A stretch of 64,000 nt of DNA. Source: a bacterium. Lineage in GTDB: Bacteria; Planctomycetota; Planctomycetia; Pirellulales; Pirellulaceae. Where the stretch lies: positions 124,001-188,000 of the forward strand of contig WGNR01000016.1 of NCBI GenBank assembly GCA_016124445.1, read 5' to 3'. The stretch's first letter is position 1, and each line of letters begins with the position of its first letter. Both the position numbers and the translations under genes were made by a program. Below the pieces are notes generated by a model. It was not told the DNA's origin. It saw only the letters and a program-made list of their open reading frames with translations, and ran no database searches. Of this stretch, positions 52,125 to 60,692 are shown piece after piece.

Positions 52125-52625
52125 TTAGCCAGCAGCTTGAAGCTCAAAGGCAGTTGGCGACCAGCCTGGCACGATCTCTTCCATTCCTTCAATCACGCCC
52201 CACTGATTGCCGTACCAGCGTTCGACCCGCAGCCAATCTTTGGCAGGCACTTCTCTCAAGCAAGCCAGCCAGCGGCCTGGGTGCGAGCCTTCGATCGCGG
52301 CGACCCGACGACAGGCTTCGACATTCCGAAATGCGAGTCCCATTTGGTCGCAGTATTGATTCCACGTGACGACTCCGACGGTCGATCGCACCGAGATGCG
52401 AAACAGCCCGTCGCAAAGCAGGTCGGTCATTTCGCGTGTTCCCAATAGCCGGTGCCGGGTCGAAGGGCGCTGGAAGGCACAGTTCGCACTGGGCTCCCAA
52501 ATGTCGTTCGTCGAAAACCAAACCGCTGGCTCGCCTGTCGGCGCCCAATTCGGTGCGTGAGGAATTAGCCGGCCACTTTCAAAAATGGCATCGATATGTT
52601 GTCCGTTGGTGTAATGCCAGAACAT
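52125..52625 (-). CDS. Hypothetical protein, possible ADP-ribosyltransferase-like fold
   Basis: A 166-residue soluble protein. It begins MFWHYTNGQHIDAIFESGRLIPH, followed by PAVWFSTNDIWEPSAN. The pattern of an aromatic-H-Y/F-T start, a helix with an SG-L turn and a later aromatic W-F-S-T is reminiscent of DarT/DUF4433-like and other ART-fold proteins, but I cannot assign catalytic residues. The ATG at 52625 has AGGAG 8 nt upstream; the longer frame to 52688 is unlikely. It is convergent with pntB. Confidence 0.68.
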   Translation of the reverse strand: MFWHYTNGQHIDAIFESGRLIPHAPNWAPTGEPAVWFSTNDIWEPSANCAFQRPSTRHRLLGTREMTDLLCDGLFRISVRSTVGVVTWNQYCDQMGLAFRNVEACRRVAAIEGSHPGRWLACLREVPAKDWLRVERWYGNQWGVIEGMEEIVPGWSPTAFELQAAG

Positions 52626-52972
52626 CACCACGTTCTCCTGAAGATGTGATTCAGTTACTGATCTAATGTTCAGTACCTGGCCGGACACCTTAGGTCACGT
52701 TTTGGGGCAGGCCTGGAAAAGAACGATGAAGAACATGGTCAAAAAGTGACCGCATCAGCCGCACGGCTGGTGCAAAACGCACAACTAGAACCGTAGTCCG
52801 AGAAACTGCGAAGACTGGCTAATGTGTAGCGGCAGGGGTGACGATGCCTGCTATAGGCGGCGATGGATGCAGCCCCGGCACAATGATGCCATCCTGGAGG
52901 ATGGTCAAAAAATTGTCGCCCTTGGTCACGGATGAGGTCAGTTCCCATTACTTCTGCACGTGTCCAAGTTAC
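52626..52972. other. 347-bp gap with a candidate 36-codon minus-strand ORF
   Basis: Between a leftward hypothetical gene and the SpoIIE-type gene. A minus-strand GTG frame (52929 to 52819) encodes 36 residues, including LQDGIIVPGLHPSPPIAGI, which looks protein-like, but there is no ribosome site. Nothing else can be named. Confidence 0.3.
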
Positions 52973-54544
52973 ATGCCCCGACCGATTCCCAACTACTTGC
53001 GAGTTCACCGCGAAGAGGCCCAATCGGCCGATCCAGTTAAGCAGGAAGCTTACCCTGGGTTGTCGCAGATTTCTGATGCCATGAAGTCCTTAACCGGCTT
53101 CGGACTAGCCCTTCGTGACCAGCGATCCTCGAGCCAGGGAAAACGCATGTCGCAAAGCCACGTGAGCCGGGGGGGCAAAATGGCACGCATCGAATTACAT
53201 GCCGAAGAAGATCGAGCCGTCAAAACGGCCGATGACGCGGCGCTGCTCGAAGGAATGGGAAACCTGGCCGGTGGGCTGGAGTTCCTGCTCGCTGAAATCG
53301 ATAAGCTGCGTGTCGCCGTTCGTCAGCGAGATGCAGAACTGGCGACGCACATCCCGGTGATCGCTCGTCCAACGGCTGATCATTTGGCCGATCGACTGGA
53401 AGCGGCACTCGCCTCGGCAGTGGAAGTTACCGGAGCGACTTCTGCCGGTCTTTATGTCCTGGACGACGCAACGAGCCTGTTGAAGCTACGAGCATCGCAC
53501 AATTTGCCCGCGACCCGCCTTCTCGATCCAGCCCGACCTTTGGAAGGTGCTTTAGCCGATCTCGAAGCATTGTCTGGCAGTGTCGTCGTTCTGGAGGATA
53601 CCAAACTGCTGCCGCATTGGCCCTGTCCGGAAGACGTGCCGGCCGCGGTGTGCATTCCGGTCTCTACCTCGACGACTCCGCTGGGTACGTTGTGGGTTTT
53701 TGCTGACGAGCATCGCAACTTCAGCGATCGCGAAACGAACATGCTGGAAATCATCGCCGGCAAACTGGCGGTCGATTTGGAACGGGACCAACTGATTGCC
53801 GAGCAGCGTGTCTCGCAGAAACTATCGAAACAAAAGGCGAAGATCGCGGATCGACAGAAAGCACAGTTGCCCAACGTGAAGCCGCTGGTCGAAGGGTGGG
53901 ATATCTCGGCCTGGACCCAGCAAGGCAAAGAGATGGGAGGCGACTTCCATGACTGGGCTGTGATCGAAGATGGCAAGCTGGCGATCTTCGTGGGCGATGC
54001 GATGGACGACCACTTCGATGCGGTTATGACATCCACCAGCCTGGCAACCGCCGTGAAGGCCAACTGTCGAATGGCACACAATGCAGAAGTGATGCTCGAC
54101 CGGGTCAATCATACCTTCTGGGCCGCATCTGCCGGCGACCACTTTGCTTCGCTCGCCTATGCGATTTTCGACCCGATGCTCGGCACGATGGATGCCGGCT
54201 CGTGCGGGCATGTGCAAGGATTCGCTTTCAAACACAACTCGGTGCGTCCGCTCTGGGGCGGCTCGATGCCGCTGGGGAGCGGGCCAGAAATCGCTCCGGA
54301 ACTTTCCAGTGCGATGCTCCAGCCGGGCGAGGCGATCGCACTGCTTTCTTCCGGACTGGTTGAAACGTTGCGGAACCTGGATGGAAAGAACTGGCAGACC
54401 AAGTTTTGTGACCTGGTGGTTCGCCATCTGGACCTGCCAACGGATCGCATTTTGCGGGCCGTGCAGGAACGCCTGGGCAGGGCGGCCATTTCGCTTCCAC
54501 TGGATCGAACGCTGATGCTGGTAAAACGGAAAGAAGATATCTGA
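52973..54544 (+). CDS. GAF domain plus SpoIIE-type PP2C phosphatase
   Basis: A protein of about 523 residues. After a poorly defined N-terminus and a helix (LEGMGNLAGGLEFLLAEIDKLRVAVRQRD) comes a GAF domain (about 165-310; GLYVLDDATSLLKLRASHNLP and CIPVSTSTTPLGTLWVFADEHRNFSDRE). The PP2C/SpoIIE domain follows, with GKEMGGDFHDWAVIEDGKLAIFVGDAMDDHFDAV, DRVNHTFW and GSCGHVQGF. Such phosphatases act on phospho-anti-sigma-antagonist proteins in partner-switching pathways; no kinase or antagonist gene lies nearby. The ATG at 52973 is my best guess; earlier (52838) and later ATGs exist. Confidence 0.85.
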   Translation: MPRPIPNYLRVHREEAQSADPVKQEAYPGLSQISDAMKSLTGFGLALRDQRSSSQGKRMSQSHVSRGGKMARIELHAEEDRAVKTADDAALLEGMGNLAGGLEFLLAEIDKLRVAVRQRDAELATHIPVIARPTADHLADRLEAALASAVEVTGATSAGLYVLDDATSLLKLRASHNLPATRLLDPARPLEGALADLEALSGSVVVLEDTKLLPHWPCPEDVPAAVCIPVSTSTTPLGTLWVFADEHRNFSDRETNMLEIIAGKLAVDLERDQLIAEQRVSQKLSKQKAKIADRQKAQLPNVKPLVEGWDISAWTQQGKEMGGDFHDWAVIEDGKLAIFVGDAMDDHFDAVMTSTSLATAVKANCRMAHNAEVMLDRVNHTFWAASAGDHFASLAYAIFDPMLGTMDAGSCGHVQGFAFKHNSVRPLWGGSMPLGSGPEIAPELSSAMLQPGEAIALLSSGLVETLRNLDGKNWQTKFCDLVVRHLDLPTDRILRAVQERLGRAAISLPLDRTLMLVKRKEDI

Positions 54545-54582
54545 CCCGTTGCGAACTTCTGGGGGCTACAGGTGTCCCCCAC

Positions 54583-54610
54583 TTGACCTTTCAAGGCTTT
54601 CGCGTAGACT
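54583..54610 (+). promoter_or_regulatory. Promoter of tRNA-Leu
   Basis: TTGACC (54583-54588) and TAGACT (54605-54610) are separated by 16 bp, a good sigma70 match, and lie 30 bp before the tRNA 5' end. Confidence 0.65.
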
Positions 54611-54639
54611 GCTTTGTTTGGTAAAACACCAAGAAAGAT

Positions 54640-54725
<86 letters not shown>

Positions 54726-54732
54726 CTGAACG

Positions 54733-54764
54733 AGGGTTTGCGAGATGATCGCGAACCCTTTTTT
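54733..54764 (+). terminator. Terminator of tRNA-Leu
   Basis: AGGGTTTGCGA and TCGCGAACCCT form an 11-bp stem with one G-T pair and a GATGA loop, followed by a run of T. It starts 8 nt after the tRNA 3' end. Confidence 0.88.
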
Positions 54765-54806
54765 AGTGCGCTGATCTCTTGGAACCGGCAGGGATGCTGC
54801 CAGGAT

Positions 54807-55061
54807 CTACTTCGATGGAGCCCCTGCTTTGATCACCGCTTGAACGTACTTGGCGACCATGTCGGGCTCGACGCCGGCGTGCGATGCGATGTCGCGGATG
54901 ATCTTTTCAAAGTCTTGCCCGGCACCAACGCGATTGAGAATGATCGGCAGGTACGATTCGACCTGTTTGACGATTCGCCTACTCAAGATACCGGTATCTG
55001 TCAGCCGGGGAGCTTCCCCTTTTTTGGGCTTCTTAAGTGGTGGCAGTTTGAATTCGGCCAT
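54807..55061 (-). CDS. Small conserved hypothetical protein
   Basis: An 84-residue soluble protein. The basic N-terminus (FKLPPLKKPKKGEAPRL) precedes two or three helices (ILSRRIVKQVESYLPIILNRV, FEKIIRDIASHAGVEPDMVAKYVQAVIKAG). I do not recognise a family. It lies about 90 nt downstream of the ketoacyl synthase gene on the same strand and is probably co-transcribed. Its function cannot be inferred from the sequence. Confidence 0.65.
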   Translation of the reverse strand: MAEFKLPPLKKPKKGEAPRLTDTGILSRRIVKQVESYLPIILNRVGAGQDFEKIIRDIASHAGVEPDMVAKYVQAVIKAGAPSK

Positions 55062-55152
55062 GGGTGTCTCAGCAAGGGACGAAACATTTCAACGCGACGA
55101 CCCTCATCTTACCATGCAGCCAGATCGATTTCAGCCAATCTTGGCAACCAAA

Positions 55153-56433
55153 TTAAGCTGCCCGGCGGGTCGTTTCGGGAAGAACGTCTGGGTATTGAAA
55201 TCCAGATCGGGCGTCATTCCATCTTCTGAGGGCGACCGCCACGAGATGGCCGCCGAAGGCGACCGACAGTTTGATCGCGTGCTGAATCCGCTGTTGGCGG
55301 CCAACGAGAGGAACGCAGTCCAATTCGACCTCTGGGTCGATGCTCCGCAAGTTGGAGGTTGGAGGCACGAAACCGTCTCGCAGAGCCAGCGTGGTCGTTG
55401 CCAGTTCGACGCTGCCGGAGGCGTTGAGCAAATGCCCAATCATTGATTTGATACTGCTCGCACAGAGCCGGTTGGCGAACGGTCCAAACGCGGCGCGAAT
55501 GCCGCGAGCTTCGTTGACGTCGTTCTGCGTGGTGCCGGTTCCGTGGCAGTTGACGTAGTCGATGTCGCGCGGGCCAAGGTCGCTCGATTTCAGGGTGATT
55601 CGCAACAATCGCTCCAAGGCGTCGCTATTCATATCGATGCCGGTCACGTGATGGGCTTCGGCCAGCATGCGGCAGCCGAGGACTTCGGCATAAATCTTCG
55701 CGCCGCGGGCCAATGCATGGCTGAGCCGTTCGACGACGAACATCGCCGAGCCTTCGCCAATCACGAATCCATTACGGGTTTTATCGAATGGACGGCAGGC
55801 ATGCACCGGATCGGCATCGTCCGACAAGACGCGCATCTTGCGGAATCCGGCGACAAAGAGCGGGTCGATCGCTTCGGCACTGCCGGCCAACGCGATATCG
55901 CACTGGCGATCGCGGATCGCTTTCACCGCGCAGCCAAGTTCTACAAGCCCACTGGCGCAGGCGGTCGAATGCGAAAGTCGCGGACCTTCTAACCCGAATC
56001 GGTGAGCGACGTGATACGAGGGAGTGCAGGGAAAGAATTGTTCGTGAGGAAGACCGCCTGCGACCGGCCATGTTCCTCCTGGTACATCGAGCACGTCGAA
56101 GATTGATCGGGCATCCCCCATCCCGGCACTGACGGCACATCCAAAACGTGTACGATCGACTGACTGCATATCGATCCCGGAATCGCGGAGCGCTTCGGCT
56201 GCAGCGATTTCGTTCAGAGTGAGGATCTTCAGACGCGGCTCGTAGCCCTCGGGAATATCAACCGGGGCACCCAAGACCAGATTGTCTTCAATGGGGGCGA
56301 TCCCCGTCATCCGACGAATTCCGCACCTTCCGCGCTGTATCGACGCCCAGGTCGATTCTCGATCCTGTCCCACCGACGTGATCAATCCGATTCCGGTTAT
56401 CACTACCGGATCTTTAGCGTCCTGCTTGGTCAC
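55153..56433 (-). CDS. Beta-ketoacyl-ACP synthase, FabF-like
   Basis: A 426-residue KAS II-type condensing enzyme. The catalytic triad is visible: Cys in LSHSTACASGLVELG, His in NCHGTGTTQNDVNEA, and His in SSIKSMIGHLLNASG. The start is PVVITGIGLITSVGQDRESTW. I choose the GTG at 56433 (VTKQDAKDPVVITG); a TTG at 56466 would add 11 residues. With no fab, acp or polyketide genes adjacent it may serve primary fatty acid elongation or a specialised acyl product; I therefore give no symbol. Confidence 0.88.
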   Translation of the reverse strand: MTKQDAKDPVVITGIGLITSVGQDRESTWASIQRGRCGIRRMTGIAPIEDNLVLGAPVDIPEGYEPRLKILTLNEIAAAEALRDSGIDMQSVDRTRFGCAVSAGMGDARSIFDVLDVPGGTWPVAGGLPHEQFFPCTPSYHVAHRFGLEGPRLSHSTACASGLVELGCAVKAIRDRQCDIALAGSAEAIDPLFVAGFRKMRVLSDDADPVHACRPFDKTRNGFVIGEGSAMFVVERLSHALARGAKIYAEVLGCRMLAEAHHVTGIDMNSDALERLLRITLKSSDLGPRDIDYVNCHGTGTTQNDVNEARGIRAAFGPFANRLCASSIKSMIGHLLNASGSVELATTTLALRDGFVPPTSNLRSIDPEVELDCVPLVGRQQRIQHAIKLSVAFGGHLVAVALRRWNDARSGFQYPDVLPETTRRAA

Positions 56434-56491
56434 GTTGCGTATTCCAACCGTCTTAATGACCGCCAACCTCGCCGAACGACCTCCCTATCGT

Positions 56492-56742
56492 GCGGGCTTT
56501 CGAGGCTATCGTGCGGGAAAGTTACCCAATAAGGCATTTAGATTCCAGTTCAGTTTTTGGTGGATGCTGGCAGAAAAAGGGCGGGTAAACCCGCAGATTC
56601 AGAAAGATTCACCATTTTTCTCTCAAGAATGGTTGCGAAACGTGCTCCGACGGGTAAACTTTTCGCTGTGGGAAAACGACCCACAAACGAATCAAACTAT
56701 AAATCTGCGTGGGAAACTAACCCAAAAGGGCGTTTGGCGGGT
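56492..56742. promoter_or_regulatory. Array of GGG(T)AAA motifs upstream of mraZ
   Basis: Within the 330 bp ahead of mraZ the short motif C/TGGG(T)AAA recurs: GCGGGAAAG (56513), inverted TTACCC (56522), GCGGGTAAAC (56581), ACGGGTAAAC (56650), TGTGGGAAAAC (56667), inverted ACCCACA (56679), CGTGGGAAAC (56709), inverted TAACCC (56718) and GGCGGGTTTTCC (56736). E. coli MraZ binds TGGG repeats in its own promoter. Spacing here is irregular, so this is suggestive only. Confidence 0.45.
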
Positions 56743-56766
56743 TTTCCTAAATGAAACCAAATTCAC

Positions 56767-57249
56767 ATGGCACCGGACGAGTTCATCCTCGGGGAATACA
56801 GCCGAACGCTGGACGACCGCTTCCGACTGTCGATCCCAACGCAGGTTGTCGAAACGTTGTCTCCCAAGGGGGACGACTTGATTCTCGTCAAGGAAAGACC
56901 TGGTTGCCTGAGCTTGTGGAATGGTCCCCAGTGGCAAGGCAAGCTCGACGCAGGTGTGAATCTAGTACACGCCAAGATGGCGGCTGGCAAGCTCGAAAAT
57001 CGCATTGCCGATGTGCAAATGCTCGGCCGGCTGCTTTCAACGCGGCAACGCAATGTCGCGTTAGCTGGAAAAGGGAGGCTGCTTATTCCGGAGGGATTTC
57101 GCGAGTTCTTGGGTGTGGAAGCGGGCGGAGAAGTGCTGATCGTCGGCGCTGCCGTTTGCATCGAAATCTGGAAGCCAGATGCGTGGCTGGCCAATCTAGA
57201 AGAGAAGATGCCGGAATTCCGAACGCTGCTGGATAACCTCAGCGGCTAG
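56767..57249 (+). CDS. mraZ: Transcriptional regulator MraZ
   Basis: A 160-residue protein with two AbrB-like MraZ domains: FILGEYSRTLDDRFRLSIPTQVVE (first DDRFR-type motif; usual form DxKGR) and NVALAGKGRLLIPEGFREFLGV (second, with the GKGRLLIP core). MraZ is a DNA-binding repressor of its own operon in other bacteria. It is not followed by rsmH (mraW) or other division/cell-wall genes, unlike in most bacteria, but such dispersal fits planctomycetes, which lack much of the division cluster. Several GGGTAAA-like motifs precede it. Confidence 0.92.
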   Translation: MAPDEFILGEYSRTLDDRFRLSIPTQVVETLSPKGDDLILVKERPGCLSLWNGPQWQGKLDAGVNLVHAKMAAGKLENRIADVQMLGRLLSTRQRNVALAGKGRLLIPEGFREFLGVEAGGEVLIVGAAVCIEIWKPDAWLANLEEKMPEFRTLLDNLSG

Positions 57250-57406
57250 CTAAATCAAATCACTATGGAGTCACTTGTTTGCTAGGGAATGGATCGAACG
57301 TCGTTTAACCCTGTTTTGTTCCAAAGCGACTTAGGTCAATCACAAGATACCAGGGATGGCCTTTCAGGCATGGATGCCTACCTTTTATTTCCCTAAGCAG
57401 ACGACG

Positions 57407-57450
57407 GCCTCGCGGTTGAGAATAGTCCACTCAACCGCGAGGCTTTTTTT
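57407..57450 (+). terminator. Intrinsic terminator downstream of mraZ
   Basis: GCCTCGCGGTTGAG and CTCAACCGCGAGGC form a perfect 14-bp stem with a 9-nt loop and seven T. It lies 158 nt after the mraZ stop, so it ends either a long mraZ 3' UTR or a small independent RNA encoded in between. Confidence 0.9.
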
Positions 57451-57543
57451 ATGCGCTAGGCGAATGCTGGATTCGCGCATTGGCATTTGCCATAATTTCG
57501 GGCCGCACACCAAATCCTCTTCATTCACTCTGCGAGCTAACCT

Positions 57544-58344
57544 ATGGCCAACATCGATGAGATTGTCGCTGCCTTTCAGCCCTGGAGAGAAAGCGTCAAG
57601 CGAACCGCCTATCGCCCAATTCCTCGCGATGGTCATCATCCTGGGCATCTAAGTCATTTTGGTGGATCACCGATGCTAGCAGCCGATCAGCAGCGGCCAA
57701 TATGCGGCCGATGCGGCGCGATCTTAAGCCTCTTGATTCAGCTCGATCTTGTCAGGTTGCCGGAAAATAACCTTCCCTGGCAGGCAGGCTTGTTTCAACT
57801 TTTCTACTGTCCATCCATGGAGGACGAGAAAGGCAACTTCTGCGATGACTTCGAGGCCTTTTCCGAATGTCATAAACTGCAGGTGATTGAGTCCAATGCA
57901 TCTCTGGTCGCGACCGAGGCTGGTCCCTTCGATTTTCCTGCCAAAGATATCATCGAGTGGAAGCCATTTGTCGACTTGCCTGGAGCGATGGAGCAAGACC
58001 TGCTCGGGCTGCGATTCGACTACGATTTTAAACCCAACGAAACGCACGTATCCGTTCACTGGGACGAGGCAAATCTTCATTTCCTGGACATCGTGGATGA
58101 AAACGACAACCTGGCGGAATTGATTTCATCAGCCCAGGAAGGAGACAAGTACCTTGGTTGGCCCAATTGGGTGCAAGGGGTCGAATATCCCAATTGCCCC
58201 GAGTGCGGCGAAGAGATGCACTACTTTTTGCAGATCGACTCCGAGAATGGAGTCGACCATATGTTTGGCGACGTTGGGTGCGGACATGTCAGCTATTGCC
58301 CCAACCACCCAGATCAGATCGCGTTTACCTGGGCTTGCGGTTAG
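57544..58344 (+). CDS. DUF1963 (YwqG-like) protein
   Basis: A 266-residue protein with the DUF1963 pattern: HFGGSPML, PICGRCGAILSLLIQLDLVRLP, AGLFQLFYCP, GDKYLGWPNWVQGVEYPNCPECGEEMHYFLQIDSENGVDHMFGDVGCGHVSYCPNHPDQIAFTWAC. The CGRC and CPEC pairs could bind zinc. The family's function is unknown; members are sometimes found in toxin-immunity contexts, but no toxin is nearby. Its stop overlaps the convergent DUF1844 gene by 4 nt. Confidence 0.85.
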   Translation: MANIDEIVAAFQPWRESVKRTAYRPIPRDGHHPGHLSHFGGSPMLAADQQRPICGRCGAILSLLIQLDLVRLPENNLPWQAGLFQLFYCPSMEDEKGNFCDDFEAFSECHKLQVIESNASLVATEAGPFDFPAKDIIEWKPFVDLPGAMEQDLLGLRFDYDFKPNETHVSVHWDEANLHFLDIVDENDNLAELISSAQEGDKYLGWPNWVQGVEYPNCPECGEEMHYFLQIDSENGVDHMFGDVGCGHVSYCPNHPDQIAFTWACG

Positions 58345-58751
58345 CGAGTCGTTTCGACGTAAACCATCCGCAACTGGTGCAGCATATTCTCTAGCACGGC
58401 ATCTTCGTCGGTGCTGAGATTGCCCTTGGTCTTCTCCTGCAAGACGGCTAGCAGATCGATCATGTGCTTGGCGACTTCCGGGTGTTTGGTCGCCTGGCCC
58501 GTAGATGGATCGGGGATTTGCCCCATCGCAGCGAACGCCTGGGTTGCTAGCATTGAGATCAGAAAACTGAAATCGGCCGGAGGAAATTCTACGGGCGCAC
58601 CTTCCGGTGATGGATTCGTCGATTCCGAACTTTCCGCAGGGGGCGCCTGAGGAGCCTCCTCGCTCGCCAGGTTTTCTTTCTCCTGGCGAACTTGTTCTTT
58701 CCAGTCGCTGTCGACGTGGATCTTCTTTTCTGGATCGGATGGGTCGGTCAT
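58341..58751 (-). CDS. DUF1844 protein
   Basis: A 136-residue protein. A charged, Pro/Glu-rich N-terminal half (DSDWKEQVRQEKENLASEEA is typical) leads to the DUF1844 core: ADFSFLISMLATQAFAAMGQIPDP, KHPEVAKHMIDLLAVLQEKTKGNLSTDEDAVLENMLHQLRMVYV. The family is small, widespread and of unknown function. It lies upstream of nothing obvious and shares its 3' end with the convergent DUF1963 gene (4-nt overlap); pyrG is next upstream on the same strand. Confidence 0.88.
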   Translation of the reverse strand: MTDPSDPEKKIHVDSDWKEQVRQEKENLASEEAPQAPPAESSESTNPSPEGAPVEFPPADFSFLISMLATQAFAAMGQIPDPSTGQATKHPEVAKHMIDLLAVLQEKTKGNLSTDEDAVLENMLHQLRMVYVETTR

Positions 58752-58845
58752 GGCATCCTCTCTGCTTTCCTCTCATCAGGCGAGAGGATTTGGGGCGAGA
58801 AGTTTGTTAACGATCGTTGTTAATCGCCATCTGGAAGCGAGGCGT

Positions 58846-60510
58846 CTACGCGTCGGCTGCCTGCTGCGACGGGTTTTCCGAAGGGGAACCTTCTTTCTTG
58901 CTATCGCGGTGGCGGCGAGCGATTGCCGCTCCAACAAAACCGGCAAACAGCGGGTGGGCCTGGATTGGCTTACTCTTGAATTCCGGATGGAACTGAACGG
59001 CGACAAACCAGGGGTGTTCATCGATCTCAAGGATTTCGACCAGCGACTTGTCAGGCTTCAGGCCTGAGAAGGTCATCCCATTGCTGCGGAACTGATCGCG
59101 GTAGACGTTGTTGAACTCGTAGCGGTGACGATGCCGTTCTTCGATTTCGTCCTGCTGGTAGGCATCGTGCGCCTTGGTATCGGTCTCCAGGGCACAAGGC
59201 TGAGCGCCCAGTCGCATGGTGCCACCTTTGTCGGTGATGTTCTTTTGCTCGTCCAGCAAGCAGATCACCGGATGCGGCGTATGTTTGTCGAATTCGGTTG
59301 AGTGGGCCCCTTCCAGGTTCACCACGTTTCGGGCGAACTCGATCGCGGCACACTGCATTCCCAGGCAGATCCCCAGGAAGGGAATTCCGCGCTGACGTGC
59401 ATAGCGAATTGCATCGACTTTGCCTTCGATCCCTCGTTCGCCGAAGCCGCCAGGCACCAGGATGCCATCGAAGCCGGCCAGCATCCGTTCGGCACCTTCG
59501 GTTTCGAGCGTTTCGCTCTGAATTCGGCCAACGCGGATTTGCGACTTGTGATGGATTCCTGCGTGATCGATCGCCTCGTAAATCGATTTGTAGGCATCTT
59601 TGTGTTCGGCGTATTTGCCCACTACGGCGATGCTGATCTCGTGATCCGGGTAACGCAGCGTATGCAGGATCTCTTGCCAAGGAGTCAGGTCAACCTTGGA
59701 AACCTGGGGCAGGCCCAGCTTGCCGGCGATCAAATCATCGAGGCTGTTGTCGTGGAGGCTGATTGGAACTTCATAGATCGAGAAGTCCTTATCCTTTTCT
59801 TCGATCACCGCTTCGATCGGAACATTACAGAATAGAGCGATTTTCTCGCGATCGTCGCGGCTGAGGTTTCGCTCGGTTCGGCAGATCAGGATATCTGGCT
59901 GAATACCTATCTCGCGAAGTTGCCCAACCGAGTGTTGTGTCGGCTTGGTCTTCAGTTCGCCAGCTGCTTTCAGGTAGGGAACCAGCGTCAAGTGAATGAA
60001 CAAGCAGTTTTCGCGACCGATCGTCTGGGGAAACTGGCGGATCGCTTCTAGAAACGGCTGGCTTTCGATATCGCCGACCGTGCCGCCGATTTCGGTGATG
60101 ATGACGTCGGTATCGTCGTCGCCAAGTTTTCGAATGACCGACTTGATTTCGTCGGTGATGTGCGGAATGACCTGGACTGTCTTGCCAAGGAATTCACCGC
60201 GACGCTCTTTGTTGATCACCGACATGTAGATCTGGCCGGTCGTATAGTTCGAGTCGCGCGTCAGCGGGCTATTGGTGAATCGTTCGTAATGCCCCAGATC
60301 GAGATCGGTCTCGCTACCATCGTCCAGCACGTAGACTTCGCCGTGCTGATAGGGGCTCATCGTGCCTGGGTCGACGTTGATATAGGGGTCAAGCTTCTGC
60401 ATCTTGACCTTCAGACCGCGTTGCTCGAGGAGCATTCCGACCGACGCGCTGGTCAACCCTTTTCCTAACGAACTGACAACGCCGCCAGTGACGAAGATGA
60501 ATTTAGCCAT
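58846..60510 (-). CDS. pyrG: CTP synthase
   Basis: PyrG makes CTP from UTP using glutamine. The 554-residue protein starts MAKFIFVTGGVVSSLGKG (ATG at 60510; a longer frame upstream is unlikely). It has the synthetase domain with YINVDPGTMSPYQHGEV, TEIGGTVGDIESQPFLEA and KPTQHSV, and the C-terminal glutaminase with VPGGFGERG, the nucleophile in GICLGMQCAAIEFARN, and FHPEFKSKP. It lies 182 nt downstream of kdsB on the same strand. Confidence 0.97.
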   Translation of the reverse strand: MAKFIFVTGGVVSSLGKGLTSASVGMLLEQRGLKVKMQKLDPYINVDPGTMSPYQHGEVYVLDDGSETDLDLGHYERFTNSPLTRDSNYTTGQIYMSVINKERRGEFLGKTVQVIPHITDEIKSVIRKLGDDDTDVIITEIGGTVGDIESQPFLEAIRQFPQTIGRENCLFIHLTLVPYLKAAGELKTKPTQHSVGQLREIGIQPDILICRTERNLSRDDREKIALFCNVPIEAVIEEKDKDFSIYEVPISLHDNSLDDLIAGKLGLPQVSKVDLTPWQEILHTLRYPDHEISIAVVGKYAEHKDAYKSIYEAIDHAGIHHKSQIRVGRIQSETLETEGAERMLAGFDGILVPGGFGERGIEGKVDAIRYARQRGIPFLGICLGMQCAAIEFARNVVNLEGAHSTEFDKHTPHPVICLLDEQKNITDKGGTMRLGAQPCALETDTKAHDAYQQDEIEERHRHRYEFNNVYRDQFRSNGMTFSGLKPDKSLVEILEIDEHPWFVAVQFHPEFKSKPIQAHPLFAGFVGAAIARRHRDSKKEGSPSENPSQQAADA

Positions 60511-60692
60511 GTAGTTACGTGGGCCCTGAGACCGTCCATGCTTTGGGAGCAGAGAAACCTGCCGCGGAGACCAACCCGACCGACTCTGGATTTGAAAATC
60601 CAAGCCATTATCTTCACTTAATGACCGGCCAACGGAGATTAAATGAAGCCTAATGGAAATCGAAATCGCGCCGCTAGCTTGAAACCACTATC

